From: Polynucleobacter sp. 30F-ANTBAC
GTDB lineage: Bacteria > Pseudomonadota > Gammaproteobacteria > Burkholderiales > Burkholderiaceae
Direction: 5' to 3'
Length of the DNA: 64,000 bases
Assembly (NCBI RefSeq): GCF_018882385.1
Contig: NZ_JACVON010000001.1
Coordinates: 108,942-172,941 of the forward strand
The notes under the pieces: model-generated
Seen by the model: the letters and a program-made list of their open reading frames with translations, nothing else
Databases searched by the model: none
Told to the model about the DNA's origin: nothing
Part shown: in pieces, positions 7,187 through 16,764 of the stretch
How positions within the stretch are numbered: the stretch's first letter is position 1
Layout: the number at the start of each line of letters is the position of its first letter
Made by a program: the position numbers and the translations under genes

Positions 7187-7613
7187 ATTACTCACTATTC
7201 TGACCATGTCTTTGTCAGTAATTGCTTGTACAACAACACCCATAGCAAATGCTGATGGCGATACATTTCAGGATATTCAGACGAAGCTATTAGGCGATAT
7301 GCCAATTCCGGGTGGGGCAAAGATCATTCATGACAAATCGTTGATCTTGGGTTCAGGTGATACGTGGGCTGGTCGTGTTGCCATTACTGCTGTTCAAAAC
7401 TCAACAGAGACTTTCACATTCTTTAGAGAGCAATTCCAGAATGCTGGGTGGACCTTGGTTTCTTCAACGAAAACGAGAAATAGTATTTTAGTATTTATCA
7501 AAAAAGATCGAACAGCAACCATTGAAATTGAAGAGGGTTCAATTGTTGGAGGAACAGGCGTCATGCTGACAGTAGCCCCAAGGAGTACAGTCTCTCCACC
7601 GCCCACAAAATAA
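7170..7613 (+). CDS. Predicted lipoprotein of unknown function
   Basis: A 147-residue protein with a lipoprotein signal: a hydrophobic segment and the lipobox VIAC, Cys at residue 20, followed by Thr-rich sequence. The mature part contains MPIPGGAKIIHDKSLILGSGDTW-like sequence and a mixed alpha/beta pattern ending in a Pro-rich tail. It lacks further Cys. I do not recognise a named family. The residue after the lipid-modified Cys is Thr, not Asp, so outer-membrane sorting is expected. It overlaps the SemiSWEET gene by 17 nt and is followed by a terminator. Confidence 0.85.
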   Translation: MNNLVKLLTILTMSLSVIACTTTPIANADGDTFQDIQTKLLGDMPIPGGAKIIHDKSLILGSGDTWAGRVAITAVQNSTETFTFFREQFQNAGWTLVSSTKTRNSILVFIKKDRTATIEIEEGSIVGGTGVMLTVAPRSTVSPPPTK

Positions 7614-7640
7614 GTACCCAGTTCAAAGTAAGACACTCTT

Positions 7641-7667
7641 AAAAGCCATCAGATGATGGCTTTTTTG
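7641..7667 (+). terminator. Intrinsic terminator
   Basis: The stem AAAAGCCATC / GATGGCTTTT with a short AGAT-type loop is followed by a T run, 27 nt after the lipoprotein stop. It closes the SemiSWEET-lipoprotein unit. Confidence 0.85.
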
Positions 7668-7704
7668 CTTTATTGGTATCTCTATTAGTCTTATCATTGC
7701 TCTT

Positions 7705-10101
7705 ATGACGATCAAAAAAATAAGCTATCGAGTTCTTTTGCCGCTATCAGGTGCTCTGATTCTCATTTGGGCATTGATGTTTGTTTTTTTGCCAAACTTA
7801 ATCAAGAATAAATTAGAAGACTACGGTCAAAGTATCGGTTATCGGATCAGTTACCAAGACATACAGGTGACACCGTGGATATTACGAGTGGATCTGAAGG
7901 GGCTTGAACTTTCCAAGGCCTCTGGCACAACTGCTCAATCCTTATTAAAAGCTGATCATCTCAGGGTCAATGCTGAGTTAATGCCTTTGTTGCTAGGTCG
8001 CGTCCAGTTATCAGAACTTATGATCGATGGTCTTCAGTTCAGGCTCACTCGTGCAGCCTCTCACTATGCTATAAGCTCATGGAATTGGTTGGATTTCATC
8101 AAGGCGGTTCAATCTAAAAAAACAGATGAACCCAAACCCTCAACACTTCAATTAAAAGTCTCGGTCTTCGAGCTTAAAAATGCTCATGTCATCATTGATG
8201 ATCGGGTGGCTAACACCAAATACGACTTTCCAAATCTCCATTTCAATGCCATTGATTTAGCTAATTATGATCACACCGGTCAAGCGGGTGCTCAGGCAGA
8301 CTACAGTCTTCATTTGGATAGCTTGGATTTGCCAGTGCCCGGTTCTGCTAATCGCTTAAAGCTAACTGGCTTGTCTTTAAGTGGTCATTTGGAGTTTATT
8401 AAAAAAGAAGCGCTTCAAGTTCAAATGAATCTTTTGATGAATGGCTCAGCGATTAAGAGCCAATTTCAAATGGACATAAAAAGTTCCAAGTTAGAGGGTG
8501 AGGTTAGTTTTAAAGATCTGCCACTATCCCCATTCATCGCTTTATTACCCTCGAATAAAGTGCTGGTGACGCAAAAAGGAACGGCTAGCGCAGAACTCAA
8601 GCTAAAGACGGCTAAAAAAGGCTGGTCGATTCTTGGGGATGTTGATTTTGGTGAGTTAGCTATTTATGAACCGGGTGAAAAGGAAGCGCTACTCACCTGG
8701 GCTAAGGCGCATTTTGAAAAAATCGATTTCAACTTTTTAGATCAGCAGCAACGCCGCTTCAGTATTCAAGAAATTGCCATTAGCAAGCCGGGCATACGTT
8801 TTGAAGTGGCGCAAGATGGGCGCTCCAATTTCCGTCGCATGTTTGCACGGGAAAAAATCAGTCAAGAAACCTCAACAGAAGCAGCCGAATCGCAACAGCC
8901 TATGGCTGATAAGTCCAAAGTTCAAGTGGATATCAAAGCGATCAAAGTGAATGATGGAAGTATGTATTTCAGTGATTTCTCCTTGAAACCGCAATTTACA
9001 ACAAGAGTTCGTCAGTTAAACGGCACTTTATTAGGGGTTAGCAATATTCCTGGCCAGTATGCTTTGATAGCTTTGGATGGTCAGGTCGATCGCAGAGGTA
9101 GTATGCGTGCCCGCGGCCAATTGGCTTTTGAAGATCCAAGACGGAACAATGATTTAAGTCTGACCTTTAGAAATTTACCCATGCACAGTATGAATCCCTA
9201 TTCAGTTGCTTTTGCGGGTCATGAAATCGAATCAGGGCGTATTGATGTGGATCTCAAATACGCCACCAAAGAGGGGCTCCTTCACGGACAAAACCATTTC
9301 GTCATCAACCAAATTAAATTAGGTAAAGAGTTGGAAGACTTTAAGGGGCGACGTCTTCCAATTCAGTTGGCTATCAGCCTATTGGAAGACTCGGATGGCT
9401 TAATTGATGTCAACATACCTGTATCTGGCAATGTCGATTCACCCGAATTCAGTATGGGGCATTTGGTATGGCAGGCGATCACAACGGTTTTAGGCAACAT
9501 TGCAACAGCACCCTTTAAAGCCCTTGGCTCACTTTTTGGTGGTGAGAGCAGTATCAGTGGCGTTTACTTTCTCTTGGGAGAGAGTGTTGTGACACCTCCT
9601 GAGAGAGAGAAGTTAGAAAAACTAGCGGCTTTTCTCGTTAAAAGACCAACAGCCAAGCTCACTTTTTTTGGCACCTACGATGCTAAGGCGGATCGTGTTG
9701 AGCTCGCTCGAGCACAAGCCGATCGCGCGATTTTATTGGCTGCTGGTTTCAAGTTGGCCGATGATGAGCCCTTACCAGTGACTAGCTTGGTAGACCCAAG
9801 GATTCAGAGTGGTTTGAAGTCTGCATACGGTTCGCAAGTGGGGCGTATCAAGCTAGCACGCCAATTGATCAACTTGCCGAATACACCAGAGCGATGGACG
9901 ACGCTCAGAGATGAGTTGATACAAAGTTACACCATCACCGATCAACAACTCGCTCAATTAGCGGACCAACGTGCTAAAAATGCGAGAAGGGTTTTCTTGA
10001 AGAAAAACCCGGATATGGCGGATCGCCTCTCAATCGGTGATGTTCAAGCGGTTCAAGCGGAAACCATGGGCATTGCTCTTGGTGTGTCATTGGTTAAATA
10101 A
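7705..10101 (+). CDS. DUF748 (AsmA-like) envelope protein
   Basis: A 798-residue protein with an N-terminal membrane anchor (residues about 8-30) and a long periplasmic region rich in beta strands. The characteristic DUF748 segment is near residues 480-580 (NDLSLTFRNLPMHSMNPYSVAFAGHEIESGRIDVDLKY in part), followed by the SGNVDSPEFSMGHLVWQAI stretch. DUF748 proteins are distant AsmA relatives; roles in envelope lipid transport are suspected for that superfamily but not shown for this one. It sits between a terminator and a TAXI-type binding protein 22 bp downstream, probably in one operon with the latter. Confidence 0.88.
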   Translation: MTIKKISYRVLLPLSGALILIWALMFVFLPNLIKNKLEDYGQSIGYRISYQDIQVTPWILRVDLKGLELSKASGTTAQSLLKADHLRVNAELMPLLLGRVQLSELMIDGLQFRLTRAASHYAISSWNWLDFIKAVQSKKTDEPKPSTLQLKVSVFELKNAHVIIDDRVANTKYDFPNLHFNAIDLANYDHTGQAGAQADYSLHLDSLDLPVPGSANRLKLTGLSLSGHLEFIKKEALQVQMNLLMNGSAIKSQFQMDIKSSKLEGEVSFKDLPLSPFIALLPSNKVLVTQKGTASAELKLKTAKKGWSILGDVDFGELAIYEPGEKEALLTWAKAHFEKIDFNFLDQQQRRFSIQEIAISKPGIRFEVAQDGRSNFRRMFAREKISQETSTEAAESQQPMADKSKVQVDIKAIKVNDGSMYFSDFSLKPQFTTRVRQLNGTLLGVSNIPGQYALIALDGQVDRRGSMRARGQLAFEDPRRNNDLSLTFRNLPMHSMNPYSVAFAGHEIESGRIDVDLKYATKEGLLHGQNHFVINQIKLGKELEDFKGRRLPIQLAISLLEDSDGLIDVNIPVSGNVDSPEFSMGHLVWQAITTVLGNIATAPFKALGSLFGGESSISGVYFLLGESVVTPPEREKLEKLAAFLVKRPTAKLTFFGTYDAKADRVELARAQADRAILLAAGFKLADDEPLPVTSLVDPRIQSGLKSAYGSQVGRIKLARQLINLPNTPERWTTLRDELIQSYTITDQQLAQLADQRAKNARRVFLKKNPDMADRLSIGDVQAVQAETMGIALGVSLVK

Positions 10102-10123
10102 ATTTCAATAAAGCTTTCACTAC

Positions 10124-11458
10124 ATGATTAAAAATTACCTCAATCGCCTTTTATCTCGCTTGATTGAACCACCTCTGATATATATCTGGCCATTGATCTT
10201 GGTACTTTTATTGGGTTTATTATTTTGGTCTTTGGTGCCTCGTCCTAGTAATAAATTGGTGATTACAACAGGGATAGATCAAGGTTTGTATTACCGATTT
10301 GGACAGCAGCTATCAAAGGAGTTAGCTAAAGAGGGCATTCAGTTGGAGGTTTTAAGCTCGGCGGGTAGTGTTGAAAATATCGAGCGCCTTAAAGACACCA
10401 TCAAAGATCCAAAATCAGCTTCTCCATCAAACGCTCACATAGCCTTGTTACAAGGTGGCGTCGGCAAAACCGATGAGCACCCTCATATCTCAGCTCTATC
10501 TTCTATCTTTGATGAGCAAGTGTGGGTTTTTTACAGAAAGGCTGCTTTCAAAACGCCACTTACCCAACTGACAGCACTGGGCCAAAAGCGTGTTTCGATA
10601 GGCCCTCAAGGCAGCGGTACGCGGGCATTGAGTCAACAGCTTCTCAGTCTTAACGGGATAGATCCTGATAGAAATACCCAAGGCATTATTTTTAAAGATC
10701 TCAATGCCGTAGAGACCCTTACAGCACTCAAAGCCAATCAACTCGATGTGGCTATTTTGGTGAGTGCTCCTCAGGCACCGATCATCTTGCAGTATTTGAG
10801 AAGCCCGGACTTGGCTGTGATGAGCTTTGATCAAGCAGATGCCTATGCAATTCGATTACCTTTCCTTAAAAGAGTAACCGTTCCTCGAGGTGTTATCAAT
10901 CTTGCAGAAGATATCCCATCCAAGGACTTAACGATTTTGGCGACCCCAGCAGCCTTGGTGGTCAGTGATGAGATTCATCCTGCTTTGATTACGCCTTTGA
11001 TGCGCAGTGCTGAGGCAGCGATTACTCAGCTAGGCTTATTACAAAAAGAAGGGGAGTTTCCTTCGGCTTCTGGTTTTGCTTGGCCTCACAACGAAGACGC
11101 CAAACATTACTTAAAAACAGGCCCATCTTTCTTGCATCGTCATCTCCCATTTTGGAGTGTGGTTTGGATTGATCGCGCGATTCGGATTGGGCTGCCACTC
11201 TTAGTAATCTTGTTACCTTTGTTCAACTATCTACCAGTTTTGATACAGATGCGTGTTGAATCAAAAACATCAGCTATCTATAAACGTCTCAGGTCACTTG
11301 AGGAACGGTTACGACAAAATCGCACTTTGGATTGGCACAAAGAGTTGGATCAGATTGAAGAGCAGGCGCTCAAGATGCGTGTACCTAAAAAGTTTGCTGT
11401 GAATGTTTACGAGCTCAGAATGTACATCGATATGGTGAGAGCAAAGCTAGCTCAATAA
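10124..11458 (+). CDS. TAXI-family TRAP transporter solute-binding protein, membrane-anchored
   Basis: A 444-residue protein with an N-terminal membrane segment (about 18-40), a TAXI solute-binding domain (TTGIDQGLYYRFGQQLSKEL at the start, VSIGPQGSGTRALSQQLL in the middle), then a second membrane helix (about 350-375) and a charged coiled-coil tail. The TAXI fold normally delivers a solute to TRAP permeases. No permease gene is adjacent, and the extra C-terminal helix and cytoplasmic tail suggest a sensor or scaffold variant rather than a free periplasmic protein. It is the last gene before the proposed integrated element. Confidence 0.88.
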   Translation: MIKNYLNRLLSRLIEPPLIYIWPLILVLLLGLLFWSLVPRPSNKLVITTGIDQGLYYRFGQQLSKELAKEGIQLEVLSSAGSVENIERLKDTIKDPKSASPSNAHIALLQGGVGKTDEHPHISALSSIFDEQVWVFYRKAAFKTPLTQLTALGQKRVSIGPQGSGTRALSQQLLSLNGIDPDRNTQGIIFKDLNAVETLTALKANQLDVAILVSAPQAPIILQYLRSPDLAVMSFDQADAYAIRLPFLKRVTVPRGVINLAEDIPSKDLTILATPAALVVSDEIHPALITPLMRSAEAAITQLGLLQKEGEFPSASGFAWPHNEDAKHYLKTGPSFLHRHLPFWSVVWIDRAIRIGLPLLVILLPLFNYLPVLIQMRVESKTSAIYKRLRSLEERLRQNRTLDWHKELDQIEEQALKMRVPKKFAVNVYELRMYIDMVRAKLAQ

Positions 11459-11863
11459 GCAATTCTTGATTTGGTCCCGCTCGTAATTCTTTCAAGATAA
11501 ACCTTCAGTGTTGGACGTCACCCTCGATGGTTTAGTGCTCAAGTTAGATATAAGAATCTAACCTTTAAGTCTCTAATGACTGAGAAACAACTTTTCCAAG
11601 TTATATGAGCTACTTCATTGTTCTTATATTCAAATGAAATGCTTCATTATTCTATTCATCTTTACCTCAATTCATAATTCGAATGCTTTTGTCGCTTATT
11701 GAGGTTATCTTCATTTAAAAATACATCATTTAATGTTAATTTTTACGACTTTCTGATTTTTTATATTTATTACAATTTGTTACAGTTTATTAGCTTTAGA
11801 GCGTACAATCTGTGGCTAATTATTAGCCCTAAGGCTAATTTCTTGTAATAAATAGAGAAAAGT
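11459..11863. other. AT-rich intergenic region with candidate left att site
   Basis: No gene is visible in this 405-bp stretch. It holds the candidate left attachment repeat (11471-11480), a hairpin GTTAGAT-6 nt-ATCTAAC (11543-11562), a TACAAT hexamer (11804-11809) that could be a -10, and the repeated hairpin arms listed separately. Confidence 0.6.
11814..11839 (+). promoter_or_regulatory. Alternative hairpins in the autotransporter leader
   Basis: Three successive 7-nt arms read GGCTAAT (11814-11820), ATTAGCC (11822-11828) and GGCTAAT (11833-11839). The middle arm can pair with either neighbour, giving mutually exclusive structures, or the first pair can serve as a 15-bp palindromic operator. 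It lies 25-50 nt before the autotransporter start. Confidence 0.45.
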
Positions 11864-14554
11864 ATGAAAAATAAAAAATTAAGATCCATTTTCAAATTCA
11901 GCCCAATTTTTTTGGCGATATCAACTCTAAATATGCCTCTAGCAGTGCATGCAGCTGACTTTACTAACGGTGGGTTTGAGGCTGGAGATACATCAGGCTG
12001 GACGGTAACTGGCGGCACATGGAATGGAACTCCGATAGCTCCATTAGATCCAGCCACATACACGGGCGTTGGGGGTGTTAGCGCGGTAGTGACAACATCC
12101 ACCCCAGATTCATATATCGCTCAATATAATTCCTTAAATAGCACAACAATTTCCCCAGTATTTGATGGTTCAAGTGCAGTTAGGATTAATGACGATAACA
12201 ACAATACAAGCGTTACAGTTATCAGCCAAACTGTAACGGGATACGTCGGTAACAAAATTTATATTGCTTGGCTAGCCGTGCTTGAGGGATCACACGATGT
12301 TACGGATTCAGATCACTTTGTTATTAAGGTGCGTGACAACACAACAAATACGGACGTTCAAACAATTTCCTATAGCTCTGCAAATACTGCAGGATTTTTT
12401 ACAGATGTGGGTGGTGGTATCTACGTATCTGGATGGCAAGCTCAAGCCATCGATGTGACTCAAGGAAATGACTTTACGATTTCTTTGTTAGCAGCAGACT
12501 GTCCTTATGGTGGTCACTGGGGCTATGTATATCTTGACTTTGCTGGATCTGTTGCTCCTGCTGGACTTACCATTACATCTGGTCAACCTGGTGCCACTCC
12601 CAATATTGTCGCGGCTGGTAATGTGAGCGGTGGTAGCGGTGTCAATTTAATTTCAACACAAAACAACGGAGCGAGTCCGAACTATTACAACGTATTTGAT
12701 GGCGGCACTTTATCCATTGATACAACAGGTCAGACTTACTCTGGAGATTTCTCAATCACCTCGAACGGTGCTCTCATTGATCAAAATGGTAATGCAGTCA
12801 CTTTATCTGGAGTATTTTCTGATAACGCCTCTGATGTTGGCAGCTTACAAATTATTAATACAGGATCTGGAGGCGCAGTTACTCTAACAGGCGTTAATCT
12901 GTATACAGGCTCTACAACAATTGATAGTGGAGCAACCCTCATAATTTCTAGTGCTGGTGTTTTAGGTGCGGGAGATTACGCAGGTAACATCTCAAATTCA
13001 GGAACGTTGACTTATAACTCGACGGCTAATCAAGTTTTTAGTGGAATTGTGAGTGGAGATGGAGTTTTAAATAAATCCTCTACAAGTACTCTGACACTTA
13101 ATGGCGTCAACACATTCTCAGGTACAACAAACCTAACTGACGGTACATTACTAGTTGGTAGTTCTGCAAATAATTCAACAGCTAGATTGTTGGGAACTGT
13201 CATTATTGGTACGAGTGGTACCTTAGCAGGTTATGGTACGGTCGGTAGTTCAGCAACGACATTAATAAATAACGGAACAGTTTCACCTGGTAACAATTCT
13301 GTGGCAGTTCTCAATATTGGGGGCGCTTATACTCAAGCCGCATCTGGCAATCTCAGTTTGGACTTGACGCCGACTACTAATGATCAGCTAGCAGTTGTAG
13401 GCGCTGCCAATTTAGATGGATCGGTAACAGTTAATGGTAGTTCTGGAACTTACTCTCCTACAAGATATACGCTACTGACATCCAGTGGTAGAGCTGGTAC
13501 TTTTTCTACGCTAAATAGTGACTTGAGTAGCTACACATCCTTGGGATATTTTATAAGCTACGATACAAATAACGTTTATTTAACTCTAGGTCCAGATTCA
13601 GTAAATACAACTCTGGGATTGTCCGCAATTCATGATCAGCTAAAGAGTATTTTTGCTGCCAAGAATGAAAGCTTGTTATCAGGATTAAGCTACGACTGTA
13701 ATTTGTTTGGTGAAAATAATATTTGTCTAAGTACCGGTGGTCGCTTAACTTATACAAGTAGCTCGACAGATAAGTTGGATGACAATAGACCTAGTAATGC
13801 CTCAGCTCTTCTAATAGGGGCCTATAGAGCAGATAAAGATCTTCGAATTGGAGCATGGATTGACCAAGATCTTTATACGCAAAATAAAAATATTCGAATC
13901 TCGAATTCAAATCCAATGATCGGCTTATTTGGTGTTTATTATCCGTCCGGTAACAGCACAGGATTACAAGCTAAAGCTTCCTTGTCTTACGTGGATAAAA
14001 AAGTAGAAATAACTAGAGACCAACTTGCTAATACTGAGCCTGGTCAGGGTTCTACTAAATTCAAAGGTTTTGGAGCTCAATTTGAGCTTGCTTACGGATT
14101 GGATGATGTCATATCCGAATCTGTTTTGTCTCCATTTATTGGTGTGAGAAATTACGATAGTTCTACTGGGGCTTATAGCGAAGTTTCTAGTGCTACTGTA
14201 CAAGTGCCGGTTAATTACTCTAAGTATTCCCAGAGAGCTTCAATGGTATTTTCAGGTCTAAAGCTTGAGGGAAAGTTATCTAAAGAATTGACTTATAACG
14301 TTTCTGGCGGGCTTGAAAAAGATACTAATGCGAATAACCCAAGCTATGCTGGCACAAGTAATATTTATGGATTAAGCAGCTTCAACCTTAACAGCCAATC
14401 TAATCAACGTGAATCGAGAATGTTTGCCAATGTTGGGACAACTTACTTACTTGATAAAAATGAAACCTTGAGTCTAGGCGTTTCGTTTAGAGAAGATAGA
14501 TTTAAGGGGACAAGTTTAGTTTCAGGGATGCTTACTTATACAATTGGTTTGTAA
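11864..14554 (+). CDS. Autotransporter with passenger repeats and C-terminal beta-barrel
   Basis: An 896-residue type Va autotransporter. The signal peptide ends at VHAA near residue 30. The passenger opens with a Gly/Trp-rich beta domain (NGGFEAGDTSGWTVTGG), then carries autotransporter-associated beta-strand repeats (YTGSTTIDSGATLII, FSGTTNLTDGTLLVG, SSGTLAGYGTVG-like) typical of a right-handed beta-helix. The C-terminal 260-280 residues form the translocator barrel, ending in a hydrophobic beta strand (LVSGMLTYTIGL). An adhesin or surface-coat role is likely. No protease or other catalytic motif is evident. The codons are AT-richer than in the core genes, in keeping with the proposed integrated element. 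Confidence 0.9.
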   Translation: MKNKKLRSIFKFSPIFLAISTLNMPLAVHAADFTNGGFEAGDTSGWTVTGGTWNGTPIAPLDPATYTGVGGVSAVVTTSTPDSYIAQYNSLNSTTISPVFDGSSAVRINDDNNNTSVTVISQTVTGYVGNKIYIAWLAVLEGSHDVTDSDHFVIKVRDNTTNTDVQTISYSSANTAGFFTDVGGGIYVSGWQAQAIDVTQGNDFTISLLAADCPYGGHWGYVYLDFAGSVAPAGLTITSGQPGATPNIVAAGNVSGGSGVNLISTQNNGASPNYYNVFDGGTLSIDTTGQTYSGDFSITSNGALIDQNGNAVTLSGVFSDNASDVGSLQIINTGSGGAVTLTGVNLYTGSTTIDSGATLIISSAGVLGAGDYAGNISNSGTLTYNSTANQVFSGIVSGDGVLNKSSTSTLTLNGVNTFSGTTNLTDGTLLVGSSANNSTARLLGTVIIGTSGTLAGYGTVGSSATTLINNGTVSPGNNSVAVLNIGGAYTQAASGNLSLDLTPTTNDQLAVVGAANLDGSVTVNGSSGTYSPTRYTLLTSSGRAGTFSTLNSDLSSYTSLGYFISYDTNNVYLTLGPDSVNTTLGLSAIHDQLKSIFAAKNESLLSGLSYDCNLFGENNICLSTGGRLTYTSSSTDKLDDNRPSNASALLIGAYRADKDLRIGAWIDQDLYTQNKNIRISNSNPMIGLFGVYYPSGNSTGLQAKASLSYVDKKVEITRDQLANTEPGQGSTKFKGFGAQFELAYGLDDVISESVLSPFIGVRNYDSSTGAYSEVSSATVQVPVNYSKYSQRASMVFSGLKLEGKLSKELTYNVSGGLEKDTNANNPSYAGTSNIYGLSSFNLNSQSNQRESRMFANVGTTYLLDKNETLSLGVSFREDRFKGTSLVSGMLTYTIGL

Positions 14555-15052
14555 ATGCAAAAATTACTTGTTAGCTTTTTTGTCAGCTGTTTAATTTTTA
14601 GCGCGCCCCAATCTTTTGCTTCCGAGCAAAAGCAGGATGCATTTCTGAGTCCATGGGGCAGTACATGCAGTGCTGCTAATGCAACAGCATCAAAAATATG
14701 TGTTTTGGAGAGGCATCTCTTTTTGGACAAAACAAGCACAAGAAAATTATTAACCTTTGGCATTAGAACAGCATCAAATGAGCCACCAGTCATGTCAATA
14801 GTTCTTCCGCTTGGAGTTTTGCTTCCTGTTGGAGTCGAAGTTGGAGTCACAAAAACTCCTAAGAAATTAAACTTTCTTTTTTGTGACTCAACGGGTTGCA
14901 TTGCGCAATTGAGACTTGATGATACTTACTTAGATGAGTTATCTAAATCGAAAGTTTTAAATATCAAATATCAGCCTATAAATGGCAAATCAACTCTTAT
15001 TAATCTTGATATTTCAGGGTTCGGTGATGCTTATAAAAAAGTAAAACAATAA
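14555..15052 (+). CDS. IalB-family (invasion associated locus B) periplasmic protein
   Basis: A 165-residue protein with a signal peptide (cut near FASEQ, residue 23). The mature part resembles IalB-type proteins: paired Cys residues (Cys near 37 and 48, and a second pair in FCDSTGCIAQL) and the hydrophobic ISIVLPLGVLLPVGVEV-like strand region. IalB proteins are envelope proteins linked to host-cell entry or stress resistance in alphaproteobacteria; here the role is unknown. The start follows the autotransporter stop with no gap (TAA then ATG), so the two are almost certainly cotranscribed and may work together at the cell surface. Confidence 0.8.
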   Translation: MQKLLVSFFVSCLIFSAPQSFASEQKQDAFLSPWGSTCSAANATASKICVLERHLFLDKTSTRKLLTFGIRTASNEPPVMSIVLPLGVLLPVGVEVGVTKTPKKLNFLFCDSTGCIAQLRLDDTYLDELSKSKVLNIKYQPINGKSTLINLDISGFGDAYKKVKQ

Positions 15053-15228
15053 TCTTCTATATTCAGTAGCCTGCAACTATGGTGGGATTTTATTGAACGT
15101 GGGGTGGATTATTTCTTGGTTTATTTTCCATGTGACTCATTGAAATCGCTCAATACGTTATTCATGATCAAGGTCATGTGTTTTACTTCTGCCAATACAG
15201 CCCTGAAAGACTAAGTGCTGTAAGTGAT

Positions 15229-16581
15229 TTAAAAATCAAACCCAGACTGTTTCTTTTTAAATTCTTCCTCAGCTTTGTTCTCTGTAATGGGCTGACCAAT
15301 AAACTTAAAGAATGGATTCCAAGCTTTTTTTAGAGCTTTTAGTTTTCTATCAACAGATGAACCTTCACCATAGATGTTAGCTATGTTTTGTTTAGCCCCA
15401 CCATGGATTTCATCTTGAAGGTCTTTTGTGATGTCTGCATTTCTAAACATGTCTCTTAGAGTATGCCTAAATGTATGAGTTGTCTTATCTGTTTGAGTTA
15501 GTTCCTTTAACCATTTAGATGCATAGCTACTTGCAGAGTCAGCTCTAGGTTTATCAATTAAATTGTTATATCTAGGAAATAGGGCATCTGTCTCGCTCTG
15601 ATTGAGGGCTCTCACAACAACTTCTTGAGCTTCTGGTATCAGAGGGACAATTCTTGAGGAGTTTGATGTCTTGAGTATTCGTTGGTTATAAGGTGTGATT
15701 CTGATACAGGGTACTTTTTGAACAAATGTACAGTCTTGCTTCCTGAGACCCACAATCTCACCAATTCTTGCCCCTGTGTACATTTCAATCAATATGAGAT
15801 GTCGGATGTCATCATTGATTGCTAAGCACTTAGCCCTAATTAAAGCCAATTCATCATAGGTGTAAGAGAGTCTTTTCTTACCATCATCTTTCTTCGTTGG
15901 GCTGATTCGCTCAAAAGGATTGCTTACCTTAATTTCACCCTCCAAGATAGCAACAGCAACAATAGCTCGTAGGTTATTGAGTTCTCTTTGAACGGTGGCA
16001 CTCTTCTTACCCTGGGATTCTCTAAATTCAACATATTGGCGAGCCATGTCGTTGTTTAATTGCTCAGCAGGGCAGTCACCGATCAACTCAACAAATCTAC
16101 CCCAATCTCGCTTGACCTTTACTCTAAATAGAGAGTCATCTCCTTTACCGTCTGGATGATTGTCAAAATATATGTCTAATATTTCAGATAAGAATGTCGG
16201 CAATGGACTTTTCAGAGCCTGCATTACTAATCTATCTGCCTCTGTGGACAACTCATTCATCAAGTCATAGAACTTATCTGAGTGCGGTGTGTCATTGAGA
16301 CCAAACCCTTGAAGTGTTAATAAGGCACTTAGCTTTTTCTCTGGGATTATTAGCTCAGGATTGCCCCTATATGCCTCAAATAGCATGTCATGAGCTCTTG
16401 CCAGATTAGCCACTTGCTTGGCAGGCATTCCATTCTTGGGGTCTAGTTTGGACTTGAGCAACCTCTTCCCGAGTCTACTCACTAAGTCATCTGGAACTTT
16501 TCTTTGATAGTACGGTAGACCATTGTTATTGACGAGATATTTCACCAGAATCCTAGTAGACCCAATGCTTAATATTGCCAC
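15229..16581 (-). CDS. Tyrosine-type site-specific recombinase (integrase)
   Basis: A 450-residue integrase. The N-terminus shows a short arm-binding-type segment (YYQRKVPDDLVSRLGKRLL, like DUF6538 integrases), followed by a SAM-like core-binding domain (about 150-240). The catalytic domain has the first Arg in YTGARIGEIVGLR, the HxxR motif in THTFRHTLRD, a later His in DEIHGG and the nucleophile Tyr in ANIYGEG. All expected catalytic residues are present, so the enzyme looks intact. It reads away from tRNA-Arg(CCT), with its start 87 bp from the tRNA 3' end, the normal layout of an integrase beside its attachment site. Confidence 0.95.
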   Translation of the reverse strand: MAILSIGSTRILVKYLVNNNGLPYYQRKVPDDLVSRLGKRLLKSKLDPKNGMPAKQVANLARAHDMLFEAYRGNPELIIPEKKLSALLTLQGFGLNDTPHSDKFYDLMNELSTEADRLVMQALKSPLPTFLSEILDIYFDNHPDGKGDDSLFRVKVKRDWGRFVELIGDCPAEQLNNDMARQYVEFRESQGKKSATVQRELNNLRAIVAVAILEGEIKVSNPFERISPTKKDDGKKRLSYTYDELALIRAKCLAINDDIRHLILIEMYTGARIGEIVGLRKQDCTFVQKVPCIRITPYNQRILKTSNSSRIVPLIPEAQEVVVRALNQSETDALFPRYNNLIDKPRADSASSYASKWLKELTQTDKTTHTFRHTLRDMFRNADITKDLQDEIHGGAKQNIANIYGEGSSVDRKLKALKKAWNPFFKFIGQPITENKAEEEFKKKQSGFDF

Positions 16582-16668
16582 AAATACCTCTAAGTATCTA
16601 ATTAATATCTAAATTAGTCTTTATTTATACTATTAAGTATTTGATTTATATGGTTAATATAAATATAT

Positions 16669-16743
16669 TGGTCCCGCCAACAGGAATCGAACCTGTGTCT
16701 ACCGCTTAGGAGGCAGTTGTACTATCCACTGTACTATGGCGAG
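16669..16743 (-). tRNA. tRNA-Arg (CCT)
   Basis: A 75-nt tRNA read leftward. The acceptor CTCGCCA pairs with TGGCGGG, the anticodon loop is CTCCTAA (anticodon CCT) on an ACTGC/GCGGT stem, and the T-arm contains GGTTCGATTCC. The CCA end is encoded at 16669-16671. It is the likely attachment site of the adjacent element. Confidence 0.95.
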
Positions 16744-16764
16744 GATGATGAAGAGGTCGTTAGC

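Larger units (their letters stand above)
11471..16677. mobile_element. Probable small integrated element at tRNA-Arg(CCT)
   Basis: A tyrosine recombinase lies next to the 3' end of tRNA-Arg. The 10-bp sequence ttggtcccgc, which includes the tRNA CCA end and acceptor stem (16668-16677), recurs in direct orientation at 11471-11480, just 12 bp after the stop of the TAXI gene. Between the copies lie only an autotransporter, an IalB-like protein and the recombinase, all AT-rich. This fits an integrated element of about 5.2 kb. The repeat is short, so the left boundary is provisional. Confidence 0.55.
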
